Assembly: GCA_964586775.1 (NCBI GenBank)
Contig: CAZPJD010000250.1
Location: forward strand, 1-25,397
Source: JADLEX01 sp964586775
GTDB taxonomy: Bacteria; Lernaellota; Lernaellaia; JACKCT01
Length of the DNA: 25,397 nt
Reading direction: 5' to 3'
Part shown: positions 8,598 to 15,520 of the stretch, in pieces
How the letters are laid out: every line of letters begins with the position of its first letter
How positions within the stretch are numbered: the stretch's first letter is position 1
The notes under the pieces: generated by a model
Told to the model about the DNA's origin: nothing
The model's input: the letters and a program-made list of their open reading frames with translations, nothing else
The model's database searches: none
Made by a program: the position numbers and the translations under genes

Positions 8598-9872
8598 TCA
8601 ACGGGGGCTGATGCGCTCGATGCCCATGTAGGGACGCAGCACCTCGGGCACGGTCACCGAGCCGTCGGCGTTTTGGTAGTTCTCCAGAACCGCGACGAAG
8701 GTGCGGCCGACCGCGAGCCCCGAGCCGTTGATCGTGTGCACGAAGCGCGAGCCTTTTTCGCCCTTGGGCCTAAAACGCAGCCCCGCGCGGCGCGACTGAA
8801 AGTCGCCGAAGTTCGAGCACGAGCTGATCTCGCGATAAGCGTTTTGCCCGGGCAGCCAGACCTCGATGTCGAAGCAGCGCTTCGCGGAAAAACCGAGATC
8901 CGCGGTGCACAGCTCCACCACGCGATAGGGCAGGCCAAGAAGCTGGAGTACGCGCTCGGCGTTATGCGTGAGCGCCTCGTGCTCCGCGCCGCTCGCGTCG
9001 GGGTGCGTGAGCTTGACGAGTTCGACCTTGTCGAACTGGTGCACGCGGATCATGCCGCGCGTGTCTTTTCCATACGCGCCGGCCTCGCTGCGAAAACACG
9101 GGGTGTAGGCGCAGAACTTCAAAGGCAGCGCGCTCTCGTCGAGCGTCTCGTCGCGATAGATGTTCGTGACCGGCACCTCGGCGGTGGGGATGAGCCACAA
9201 ATCGCGGCCCTCGATGCGAAACAGATCGGCCGCGAACTTCGGCAACTGCCCCGTGCCCGTCATCGTCGCCGAGTTCACCATCGACGGCGTCCACACCTCG
9301 GTGTAGCCGTGCTCGGCGGTGTGCAGATCGAGCATGAAGTTGATGAGCGCGCGTTCGAGCCGCGCCCCCGCGCCGATCTGCATCGAAAACCGCGCGCCCG
9401 ACAGCTTCGCCGCGCGTTCCATGTCGAGGATGCCGAGCGGCGTACCCACGTCCACGTGGTCCTTCGGCGCAAAATCGAACTCGCGAGGCGTGCCCCACGT
9501 GCGCACGACGGGGTTGTCCTGCTCGCCCGCGCCGATGGGAGTGCGTTCGTCGGGAATGTTCGGGATCGTCAGAAGAATCTCGTCGGTCTTCTCGTCGATC
9601 TCGCGTAGCCGCGGCTCCATCTCTTTCACGCGCGCCGAAATCTCGCTCATCTCGGCCAGAATCGCCGACGCATCGCCCTTCTCGCGCTTGATGCGCGCGA
9701 TTTCCTCCGACGAGGATTTCTGTCGATTGCGCAGACCGTCGTATTCGCTCTGGGCCTTGCGGCGCTCGGCTTCGAGTCCGGCGAACGCGGCCAGATCGGC
9801 GCTGGACCGCCGTGCGGCCAGCATTTTTTCCACGATCTCCAGATTGTCGCGCACGTATTTTCGATCGAGCAT
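8598..9872 (-). CDS. serS: Seryl-tRNA synthetase
   Basis: Class II aminoacyl-tRNA synthetase that charges tRNA-Ser in the cytoplasm. The 424-aa product starts at MLDRKYVRDN, the usual N-terminus, in preference to an in-frame start 42 bases upstream. Residues ~25-105 form the antiparallel coiled-coil arm rich in Glu, Lys and Arg. The core shows TAEVPVTN, motif 2 (PCFRSEAGAYGKDTRGMIRVHQF) and the motif 3 region (EISSCSNFGDFQSRRAGLRFR, then NGSGLAVGRT...ENYQ), all intact. It is first in a unit with two unknown genes; the next start codon is 12 bases after its stop. GGGGAG lies just upstream of the start. Confidence 0.97.
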   Translation of the reverse strand: MLDRKYVRDNLEIVEKMLAARRSSADLAAFAGLEAERRKAQSEYDGLRNRQKSSSEEIARIKREKGDASAILAEMSEISARVKEMEPRLREIDEKTDEILLTIPNIPDERTPIGAGEQDNPVVRTWGTPREFDFAPKDHVDVGTPLGILDMERAAKLSGARFSMQIGAGARLERALINFMLDLHTAEHGYTEVWTPSMVNSATMTGTGQLPKFAADLFRIEGRDLWLIPTAEVPVTNIYRDETLDESALPLKFCAYTPCFRSEAGAYGKDTRGMIRVHQFDKVELVKLTHPDASGAEHEALTHNAERVLQLLGLPYRVVELCTADLGFSAKRCFDIEVWLPGQNAYREISSCSNFGDFQSRRAGLRFRPKGEKGSRFVHTINGSGLAVGRTFVAVLENYQNADGSVTVPEVLRPYMGIERISPR

Positions 9873-9904
9873 CGGCTCCCCCCGGTCACGGCTCTTCGTG
9901 CGCT

Positions 9905-9933
9905 TTCTTATCACGGCGCGCGGGCAAAGACAA
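9905..9933 (-). promoter_or_regulatory. Candidate serS promoter
   Basis: TTGTCT (9928-9933) and TAAGAA (9905-9910) on the minus strand, spaced 17 bp, about 32 bases upstream of the serS start. This is a moderate match to a sigma-70 consensus, judged by eye only. Confidence 0.4.
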
Positions 9934-9942
9934 AATCGCGCG

Positions 9943-9974
9943 AAAAAAAACCGGCGCCATGCGCGCGCCCCGGT
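9943..9974 (-). terminator. Rho-independent terminator of the 36-aa gene
   Basis: On the minus strand ACCGG and CGC pair with GCG and CCGGT around a 7-base loop, with a two-base bulge, followed directly by eight T residues (A-run 9943-9950 on the plus strand). It lies about 60 bases after the stop of the small lysine-rich gene and separates it from serS. Confidence 0.65.
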
Positions 9975-10035
9975 CTTGGCCGGATGCGTCGCGTCGTGGC
10001 GCCTTGTCGAAGATCGGCGGGCGAACCCGCGGGCG

Positions 10036-10146
10036 TCAGCCGCCCTTTTTCGCGGACTTCTCGGCTTTCTTCTTCTTCTTGTCCTTGATGGACAGCTTGG
10101 GTTTGTTGGTCTTCTCCTGCCGCTTGCCCTGTTCCTTGTTCGACAT
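10036..10146 (-). CDS. Small lysine-rich protein (36 aa)
   Basis: A 36-residue, very basic protein: about 15 of 36 residues are Lys, including a run of five, with no hydrophobic stretch. The case for a real gene is the complete expression unit. GGAGG lies four bases before the ATG, a good sigma-70-like promoter lies 52-80 bases upstream, and a hairpin with a T-run follows the stop. The charge suggests nucleic acid or ribosome binding, but this is inference from composition; I do not recognise a named family. It follows the RRM gene, from which a strong terminator separates it. Confidence 0.72.
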   Translation of the reverse strand: MSNKEQGKRQEKTNKPKLSIKDKKKKKAEKSAKKGG

Positions 10147-10197
10147 GGGTCCTCCTCGCACGGGAAAGATCACGCACCGGGATCAAAACCGAATTCC

Positions 10198-10226
10198 TTA
10201 ATACGCATGCGACGCGGCGCTGGCAA
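10198..10226 (-). promoter_or_regulatory. Promoter of the 36-aa gene
   Basis: TTGCCA (10221-10226) and TATTAA (10198-10203) on the minus strand with a 17-bp spacer. It lies between the RRM gene's terminator and the small gene's Shine-Dalgarno site, predicting a leader of about 45 nt. Confidence 0.6.
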
Positions 10227-10246
10227 GGCCGCGCGGGCGGCGCGCA

Positions 10247-10281
10247 ATAAAGAAAACGGCGCCGGTTTTTCAACCGACGCC
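10247..10281 (-). terminator. Rho-independent terminator of the RRM gene
   Basis: Minus-strand stem GGCGTCGGTT / AACCGGCGCC (10 bp with one G-T pair, 10258-10281) closed by a GAAA tetraloop and followed by GTTTTCTTTAT. It lies about 80 bases after the RRM stop codon. Confidence 0.85.
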
Positions 10282-10358
10282 GCGAGGGATTACGGATTTT
10301 TTCGACGCGCGCGCCGTTCTACCGGCGCATGCGTGGAACTACCAGCGCGTGCGATGGA

Positions 10359-10667
10359 CTACCAACGATTGTTGCGTCCGCCGCCGAAGCGCGAGCCGCC
10401 ACCGCCGTCGCGATCGCGCGGCTTGTCCTCGGCCTTGTTGACCTTGATGGTCCGGCCGTCGAGGTCCTTGCCGTCGAGCGCGGAGATGGCCTTCGCGGCA
10501 TCCGCGGCATTCGCGAACGTGACGAAACCGAATCCGCGCGAGCGGCCGGTGTCACGGTCGGTGATGACCTTGGCTTCGGTGATTTCGCCGTAAGGGGCGA
10601 ACGCCGCCTGAAGCTTCTCATCGTTGGTGTTCCAGCTCAAGCTACCCACAAACACTTTCTCGGACAT
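10359..10667 (-). CDS. Glycine-tailed RRM RNA-binding protein
   Basis: A 102-aa single-RRM protein. The RNP2 motif VFVGSL (about residues 5-10) and RNP1 motif RGFGFVTF (about 44-51) carry the aromatic residues that stack on RNA bases, and the domain is complete (about 3-80). A short Gly/Arg/Asp tail follows (GGGGSRFGGGRNNRW). Bacterial proteins of this design bind single-stranded RNA and are often cold-induced in cyanobacteria and some proteobacteria; the role here is inferred. The gene stands alone, with a leader of about 160 nt from a putative promoter and a strong terminator. Confidence 0.93.
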   Translation of the reverse strand: MSEKVFVGSLSWNTNDEKLQAAFAPYGEITEAKVITDRDTGRSRGFGFVTFANAADAAKAISALDGKDLDGRTIKVNKAEDKPRDRDGGGGSRFGGGRNNRW

Positions 10668-10833
10668 GTCTTCTGCCTTTTCGGCGCGCCGATGATCGAC
10701 GTCGCCTCGTCACCTTGGTGGGAACCGGCGCCCACCGTCGCCTGGACGGTCCCAGCGACCGTCGCTCAATCAAACAAGGACCCCCACGGATCCTCTCCGA
10801 GCCCAGACACAATGTCGGATTTCGGTGGGCGGC

Positions 10834-10861
10834 GTTTAACACGGTCCGAATGAAATGTAAA
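10834..10861 (-). promoter_or_regulatory. Candidate promoter of the RRM gene
   Basis: TTTACA (10856-10861) and TTAAAC (10834-10839) on the minus strand, 16 bp apart, in an AT-richer patch about 165 bases upstream of the start. The -35 is good and the -10 weak. The leader between contains a 13-base palindrome (10754-10766, AGCGAC/GTCGCT). Confidence 0.4.
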
Positions 10862-10920
10862 CACCGTTGAATCCGCCCCGCCGCGAAGGCAAAAAACGGT
10901 GATCGCGCCGACGAGTGCGC

Positions 10921-12135
10921 TCACTTCCCGGCGGGCGCATCCTCGATCAGGTCGGAGAAATCCAGGGCCTCGGCGGCCTCCCCGGGACGTTCGGGCATGA
11001 TCGCCTCGATGCCCGCGTCGGTGACGGCGGCGAGGTCGAGTTTCGCGATGGCGTCCTCGCGATATGCGACCAGGTAGCGGTCGCGGCGCAGCGCGTCGGC
11101 GAATTCCTTGACGATCCGCGTGCGCTTGGCGTCGGTCGCTGCGCGGCGGATCTCCTCCTCGTCTTTTTCCCACGTCTTGCCCGCGAATTTGTCGGGGTTC
11201 GCGGCCAGGTACGCGCGGGCTTCGTCGCCCGCGGCCTTGATGTTCTTTTCGGTGATGCGCTCCTGCGCCATGCGCCCGAGGATGCCAATCTCGGCGACCA
11301 GCATGCGTGTCGCGTATTCGTCGTCTTTGTGTAGCTGCTGCGCGAGCGCGTCGAGATGCAGAAATTCGTCCTCGAGATAGCGGTCGAGCAGCCAGTTGCG
11401 CCCGTCCGTGGTTTTCGCCTGCTCCTGATACGCCGGCGACTGCCGCGCGATCCACGCATAAAACTCCACGAGCGTCAGCTCGAACGCGCGCGACTCGACC
11501 AGCACCTGACGCAGTTCGGCGTTTTTCGCCGCGTCCTTGGGGTCGGTGGCCAGCAGTCCGCGGTGTTCGACCGCGCCATAATCCTTCATGAGAGCCGCCA
11601 CGCGCTCCTGCCCGGCGTGGCGGAATCGCTGACGCTCGATCGCCGCTCGCAGCGCGGCGGCGGCGTCTTCGAATGACCGGGGATCGCGGCCCGCGGCGCG
11701 GGCCTTGTGCGCGTAGCGATCGTACGCCGCGCGCACATCCTCATCGCTGACGGGCGGAATCTTCGCGGCGGCGCGCTCCTTGGCCATGAAGACGAGGGCG
11801 GCTTTTTCGATCACGCTCATCGCGTTGCGAAAATCCGCGTTCTGCTTCCAGTTCCGACGCACGCCCTCGGCGTAATACGCGATCAGGTCGATCTGCTTTT
11901 CCAGAAACTTCCGCTTGCCCTCGTCAGTTCGGTACTCGTCGCGGGCGTCGGCGGGCAGGTTTGCGAACGCGACCTTCAGATAGCGCTCCGTGATCGCGAC
12001 CGACCCCACCGTCGCGAGCGTGGGATCATCCGCTTTGTCCGGCGGTGGCTTGATGGCGGCCTTGGGTTCGCACGCGGCGACGAGAACGCAAAGCGCCAAC
12101 GCGATCGGCGCGAATCGATGGACGAATTTCGACAC
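10921..12135 (-). CDS. SurA/PpiC-like periplasmic chaperone lipoprotein
   Basis: A 404-aa lipoprotein with signal peptide and lipobox VAAC (Cys22). The GTG start at 12135 is the one that places the signal peptide correctly, with GGGGGAG about 10 bases upstream. Residues ~40-110 (VGSVAITERYLKVAF, then EKQIDLIAYYAEGVRR) resemble the helical N-terminal domain of SurA/PrsA/PpiD chaperones, and the rest is charged helix. I see no clear parvulin isomerase motif, so this is probably a folding or assembly factor that lost, or never had, the PPIase domain. The residue after Cys is Glu, consistent with outer-membrane sorting. It lies 101 bases downstream of resB and has its own candidate promoter. Confidence 0.75.
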   Translation of the reverse strand: MSKFVHRFAPIALALCVLVAACEPKAAIKPPPDKADDPTLATVGSVAITERYLKVAFANLPADARDEYRTDEGKRKFLEKQIDLIAYYAEGVRRNWKQNADFRNAMSVIEKAALVFMAKERAAAKIPPVSDEDVRAAYDRYAHKARAAGRDPRSFEDAAAALRAAIERQRFRHAGQERVAALMKDYGAVEHRGLLATDPKDAAKNAELRQVLVESRAFELTLVEFYAWIARQSPAYQEQAKTTDGRNWLLDRYLEDEFLHLDALAQQLHKDDEYATRMLVAEIGILGRMAQERITEKNIKAAGDEARAYLAANPDKFAGKTWEKDEEEIRRAATDAKRTRIVKEFADALRRDRYLVAYREDAIAKLDLAAVTDAGIEAIMPERPGEAAEALDFSDLIEDAPAGK

Positions 12136-12180
12136 GATACCCGGCTCCCCCGCAATCGGCGCAAATGGAAGGCGGCGTGG

Positions 12181-12209
12181 ATCAAACCAAATCGGGGCCG
12201 CGTTGACAA
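12181..12209 (-). promoter_or_regulatory. Promoter of the SurA-like gene
   Basis: TTGTCA (12204-12209) and TTTGAT (12181-12186) on the minus strand, 17 bp apart, in the gap between resB and the lipoprotein gene. It predicts a leader of about 40 nt. Confidence 0.55.
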
Positions 12210-12236
12210 GTGGAATGGGGCGCGGCGCGCGGCGCG

Positions 12237-13661
12237 TCAGGCGGGCTTGGTCGCGGCGAATTCGTCGCGCAGGGTTTCGAGGCGCTCTTCGAGCATCAGG
12301 ATGCCGCGCGAATCGGACCCCGCGATCACGACGCCTTCGGCTCCAACGCGCACGATCGTGCGTCGGTGCGGCAGAAAGAAGTTGATGAGCACGCCGAGGA
12401 AACCCAGGAAGCAACCGAAGAGCAGCACGGGGAAGGCGTCGTTTCGCGACACCATGATGCCGGTGTAGTAGCCGCCCATCTCCGCGCCGACGAACTCGTA
12501 GGTGAGCGTCGATTCGCGCGCGGCCTCGACCTCGGGCTGGTGCTTGTAAATCCAGAACTCCTGCTCGGGGGCGTCGGCGTGCGCTTCCAGAATCATCGCC
12601 GCGGGGCCCTGGCCGTCCTTGTCGGGCAGCATGCTGACCACCCCGAAGACGCCGCCGGAGCCGTCGGTCATGGTGTAGGGCTTTTGCAGCAGCATCGTGC
12701 GGTCCCAGATCGCCTGGCCGTCGGCACGGCGCGTGACGCGGATCTTGGGGCGCGGACCCACCGGGCCGTACGACGCCTGATAGAAGCGGAAGCCGCCGAA
12801 TTTGGCCGGCTCGTTGACGAGCAGGGGCGTGGTCCACGGCTCGCCCTGCTCGGGAATGAAGGTCAGGACCGAGCGGAACGTCTTGGGTCGCTCGGTGCCC
12901 TCGTAGAACTCCACCGCGAAGTCGTCGCAACGCACCGCGAATGGCAGGCGGAACCCCCCGGCCTTTCGCAGCGCGACGAAGTCGGCCTCCTCGCCGGTGG
13001 GGATCATCATCGACCCGTCGATGATGAGGTTTTTGCTCGCGATCGCAGCGCCGCAAACGATGAGGATGGCGATGTGGATGATGACGACGGAGTAGCGCTT
13101 GATGCGCCCCGTCTCGCGGTAATAGTAGCGGTCGTCCTCGAACTCGGCCCGGCGGCGGAAGCGGAAGAGCCGTCGCACGGTGTCGTCATCCGGTATTGTG
13201 CCCGCCACGTGATACTGCTTGCCGAATCGCGAGAGCATCTTGGGGCCGAGCGCGATGCCCTTGGTGTAGTCGGGCTTCACGATGTGCTCGATGCGCGTAA
13301 TCGTGCAGACGATCAGGTTCACGCACAGGATGAGCACCAGCGCGAGGAACCACGGCGAATGGAAGACCTCGTAAAGGCCCAGCTTGTCGGCGACGGCGAA
13401 GACGCCGCCCTTGGCGATCAGGTCGGCGTATTGTTGCTCGGTGAGGCCGGGGCCGCGTTGCGGCACGATGGTGCCGATCAGCGTGGCGATGCCGAGGCCC
13501 GAGATGGTGTAGATCGCGAGACGATTGCTCGCGAGGAACTCGATCCACGTCTCGCGCCGGGGCTCGGGGCGCGGTGATCCCGGCGCGGACGGCGGTGTCT
13601 GGGAAACGGGCGGCGTCGTATCGGGAAAGGGATCCTCGGCGATGGTGTGGGGTGGGGTCAT
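12237..13661 (-). CDS. resB: ResB/Ccs1-like cytochrome c biogenesis protein
   Basis: A 474-aa membrane protein of the ResB family, which with ResC (CcsA) delivers and attaches haem to apocytochromes c outside the inner membrane (System II). Four hydrophobic segments are visible: SNRLAIYTISGLGIATLIGTIVP (~47-70), a segment in WFLALVLILCVNLIVCTI, YSVVIIHIAILIVCGAAIAS, and near the C-terminus FPVLLFGCFLGFLGVLINFFL. A large extracytoplasmic domain lies between the third and fourth, as the family expects. A His in segment 3 (VVIIHIAIL) suits the haem-handling role. The N-terminus has an unusual Pro/Thr-rich lead of ~45 residues, and no clear Shine-Dalgarno precedes the ATG, so the exact start is uncertain. 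No resC is adjacent. Confidence 0.87.
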   Translation of the reverse strand: MTPPHTIAEDPFPDTTPPVSQTPPSAPGSPRPEPRRETWIEFLASNRLAIYTISGLGIATLIGTIVPQRGPGLTEQQYADLIAKGGVFAVADKLGLYEVFHSPWFLALVLILCVNLIVCTITRIEHIVKPDYTKGIALGPKMLSRFGKQYHVAGTIPDDDTVRRLFRFRRRAEFEDDRYYYRETGRIKRYSVVIIHIAILIVCGAAIASKNLIIDGSMMIPTGEEADFVALRKAGGFRLPFAVRCDDFAVEFYEGTERPKTFRSVLTFIPEQGEPWTTPLLVNEPAKFGGFRFYQASYGPVGPRPKIRVTRRADGQAIWDRTMLLQKPYTMTDGSGGVFGVVSMLPDKDGQGPAAMILEAHADAPEQEFWIYKHQPEVEAARESTLTYEFVGAEMGGYYTGIMVSRNDAFPVLLFGCFLGFLGVLINFFLPHRRTIVRVGAEGVVIAGSDSRGILMLEERLETLRDEFAATKPA

Positions 13662-13953
13662 GATGATGGTGTTCGCGGTGCGTCCCGGGTTCGTGCAGGC
13701 ACCTAACACGCCCAGCGCGCGTCGATCAAGGTTTGCCCGGTCACGATTCGCCGTTCCCCTCCGCAATTTGGCGCGAAACCGAGAGAAAATCCGGGAAACG
13801 CCGGTTTTTTCGAGGTGAGATATCCGTTGAAAAAAAGTCGGCGCGAAAATTCGACATTCATGGTAAAAAGGCGCGGCGAATCGGGGACGAATTCGATCCC
13901 CCGGCGGGATCGACGCGGATTTGGACGACTTCGTATCATTTGGAGGACTCGCG
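13662..13953. other. Divergent intergenic region (resB / Asp-rich lipoprotein)
   Basis: 292 bases between divergent starts. It holds the ribosome-binding site of the plus-strand gene (GGAGG at 13942-13946) and AT-richer patches (13803-13870). The only plus-strand promoter-like element is an extended -10 (TG-G-TAAAAA, 13861-13869) with no recognisable -35. No credible small gene or RNA was seen. Confidence 0.5.
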
Positions 13954-15465
13954 ATGAGAACCTTGCGTCAGAAGTGGTGGGTGGTGCTGTGCGCGATGGT
14001 GTTCGCGTCGTGGACCGCGTGCGGCGGCGGCGGCGATGACGATGACGATTCGGGCTCGGAGGCGGACGACGACACGGGCCTCGGCGGCGATGACGACGAC
14101 GATGATCTCGCCGACGACGATGCGACCGACGATGATGCGACCGATGACGACGCGACGGACGATGACACCGTCGATGACGATACGGCCGACGATGACACGA
14201 CCGACGACGATACGACGGATGACGACACGGCGGACGACGACACGGGCGACGACGACACCGGTCCGACGACGCTCTTCGATGTGGACTTCGAGGACTACGC
14301 GAACGGCAACCTCGGTTTCCCGTGGGGATTGCAGCTCTCGGGCGACACAACGATGGTGGTCGGCGACCTCGTTGCGGCGGACGGCTCGGGCAAGGTGGCC
14401 TATCAGACCGGCGGCGAAGACGCCGAGGGCGGCGACTTTCTGGTCGCGCAGTACAACTTCAACGAGCAGAATGACGACGTGTGGGTGTCCTTCGACGTCA
14501 GCGTGGCCGACAGCGGCGTCGATTTTGGATTCCGCACCGTGCTCGAATACTACGGCTACGCGTATCCGCAGACGCAGCTCGTGGTCGAAAACGCCACGGT
14601 CAAGGCGCTCAACTTCACGACGAGCGCCATGGTGAACTGCGGCACGCTGACCGCCGCGGACTGGGACAACGTGGCGGTGCTCTACAACTACAACTCGGGT
14701 ACCTACGACGTGAATCTCAACGGCTCGGCGACCGCGTGCGACAACGTCCCGGCCAACGCGACGCAGTATCCCGCCTACGGCCTGCAGGTGATCGACTGGA
14801 CCGACGACACCTACGGCGGCGTGGCGACCTTCGACAACTTCCACGGCGAGATCGACGGCGGCGCCGACATGTTCGACGTCGACTTCACGGCATACTCCGA
14901 CGGGCCGCTCGGCGCGCCGTGGGCCATCGTGGAAGAGGACGGCACGAGCGAGGCGAACATCGTGACGCTCGTCGCGGCGGACGGCTCGGGCAAGGCGCTG
15001 GAATTGGACGGCGGGACCACGATCACCATCGCCGATTACGTGCTGGCGACGCTGGGGTTCACGTCCACCGCGGGCGACCTGGACGTGTACTTCGACGTCT
15101 TCTACGACGACACGATGACCGAGTTCGGCTTCCGCACGATGCAGAATCCCTTCACCGGCGCGACGCCGGGCGCGCAACTCGTCGTCGAGGCGGGCTACCT
15201 GAGCGCCTATGACGCAACCCCCGGCACCTACGTCGATTGCGGCGCGCTCACGGTGAGCACGTGGCACACGGTGGAGATCCACCACACGTACGCCGCCAAG
15301 ACCTATGCCGTGTGGGTCGACGGGGCCGAAAGCCTGTGCGTGGGGCTCCAGACGGGCTCGGTCCCCTTTAACGGACCCTTCAATGGAATCCAGCTCATCG
15401 ACTGGAGCGACGAGGGCTTCGGCGGCGACGTGATCTGGGACAACCTGCTCGGCATCGCGCCGTAA
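13954..15465 (+). CDS. Asp-rich lipoprotein with tandem ConA/LamG-like domains
   Basis: A 503-aa exported lipoprotein. The ATG has GGAGG seven bases upstream and begins a signal peptide ending at Cys23 (SWTAC). Residues 28-103 are an Asp-rich linker in DDDxx units. Two tandem copies of a ~198-residue domain follow (107-305 and 306-503), each opening FDVDF..Y..G.LG.PW and sharing LVAADGSGK, FGFRT, QLVVE and QxIDW. The all-beta pattern resembles concanavalin A-like/LamG sandwich domains that bind sugars or other surface ligands. Each copy has two Cys, one after a (V/Y)-N/D-C-G motif, which could form a disulphide. No catalytic residues are recognised. A strong terminator follows. Confidence 0.85.
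   Translation: MRTLRQKWWVVLCAMVFASWTACGGGGDDDDDSGSEADDDTGLGGDDDDDDLADDDATDDDATDDDATDDDTVDDDTADDDTTDDDTTDDDTADDDTGDDDTGPTTLFDVDFEDYANGNLGFPWGLQLSGDTTMVVGDLVAADGSGKVAYQTGGEDAEGGDFLVAQYNFNEQNDDVWVSFDVSVADSGVDFGFRTVLEYYGYAYPQTQLVVENATVKALNFTTSAMVNCGTLTAADWDNVAVLYNYNSGTYDVNLNGSATACDNVPANATQYPAYGLQVIDWTDDTYGGVATFDNFHGEIDGGADMFDVDFTAYSDGPLGAPWAIVEEDGTSEANIVTLVAADGSGKALELDGGTTITIADYVLATLGFTSTAGDLDVYFDVFYDDTMTEFGFRTMQNPFTGATPGAQLVVEAGYLSAYDATPGTYVDCGALTVSTWHTVEIHHTYAAKTYAVWVDGAESLCVGLQTGSVPFNGPFNGIQLIDWSDEGFGGDVIWDNLLGIAP
14035..14262 (+). repeat. Asp-rich coding repeat (5-aa period)
   Basis: Encodes residues 28-103 of the lipoprotein: DDDDD, DDDTG, DDDDDD, then ten units of DDD plus two residues (AT, TV, TA, TT, TG). 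Codons for Asp vary between GAC and GAT. Confidence 0.9.
14272..15462 (+). repeat. Tandem duplication of a ~198-aa domain
   Basis: Copies at 14272-14868 and 14869-15462. Shared blocks include LVAADGSGK (nearly identical at DNA level, around 14371 and 14971), FGFRT, QLVVE, an NCGTLT/DCGALT block and an IDW-D-GG-DN ending. The copies have diverged enough to be an old duplication. Confidence 0.85.
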
Positions 15466-15488
15466 CGTGAAAGAATAGACGTGCGAGG

Positions 15489-15520
15489 CGGGCCGGTTCG
15501 ACAGGACCGGCCCGTTTTTT
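15489..15520 (+). terminator. Rho-independent terminator
   Basis: Stem CGGGCCGGT / ACCGGCCCG (9 bp, extendable by two pairs) with an internal loop and six T residues, 24 bases after the lipoprotein stop. The T-run overlaps the trmD stop codon on the other strand, so the hairpin sits at the end of both converging genes; only the plus strand has a T-tail. Confidence 0.88.

Noticed and set aside
10880..10920. Terminator after the SurA-like gene (T-run near 10890)
   Set aside because: The bases before the T-run give only a three-pair stem on the minus strand.
12136..13056. N-terminal continuation of the SurA-like frame across resB
   Set aside because: The lipoprotein signal starts at 12135; the extension is antiframe resB.
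13795..13812. Terminator-like CCGG plus T-run in the resB/lipoprotein gap
   Set aside because: No adequate stem precedes it, and neither divergent gene ends here.
13920..13946. TATCAT (13934-13939) as the promoter of the 503-aa lipoprotein
   Set aside because: Transcription from it would begin within the Shine-Dalgarno site, and no -35 lies at the right distance.
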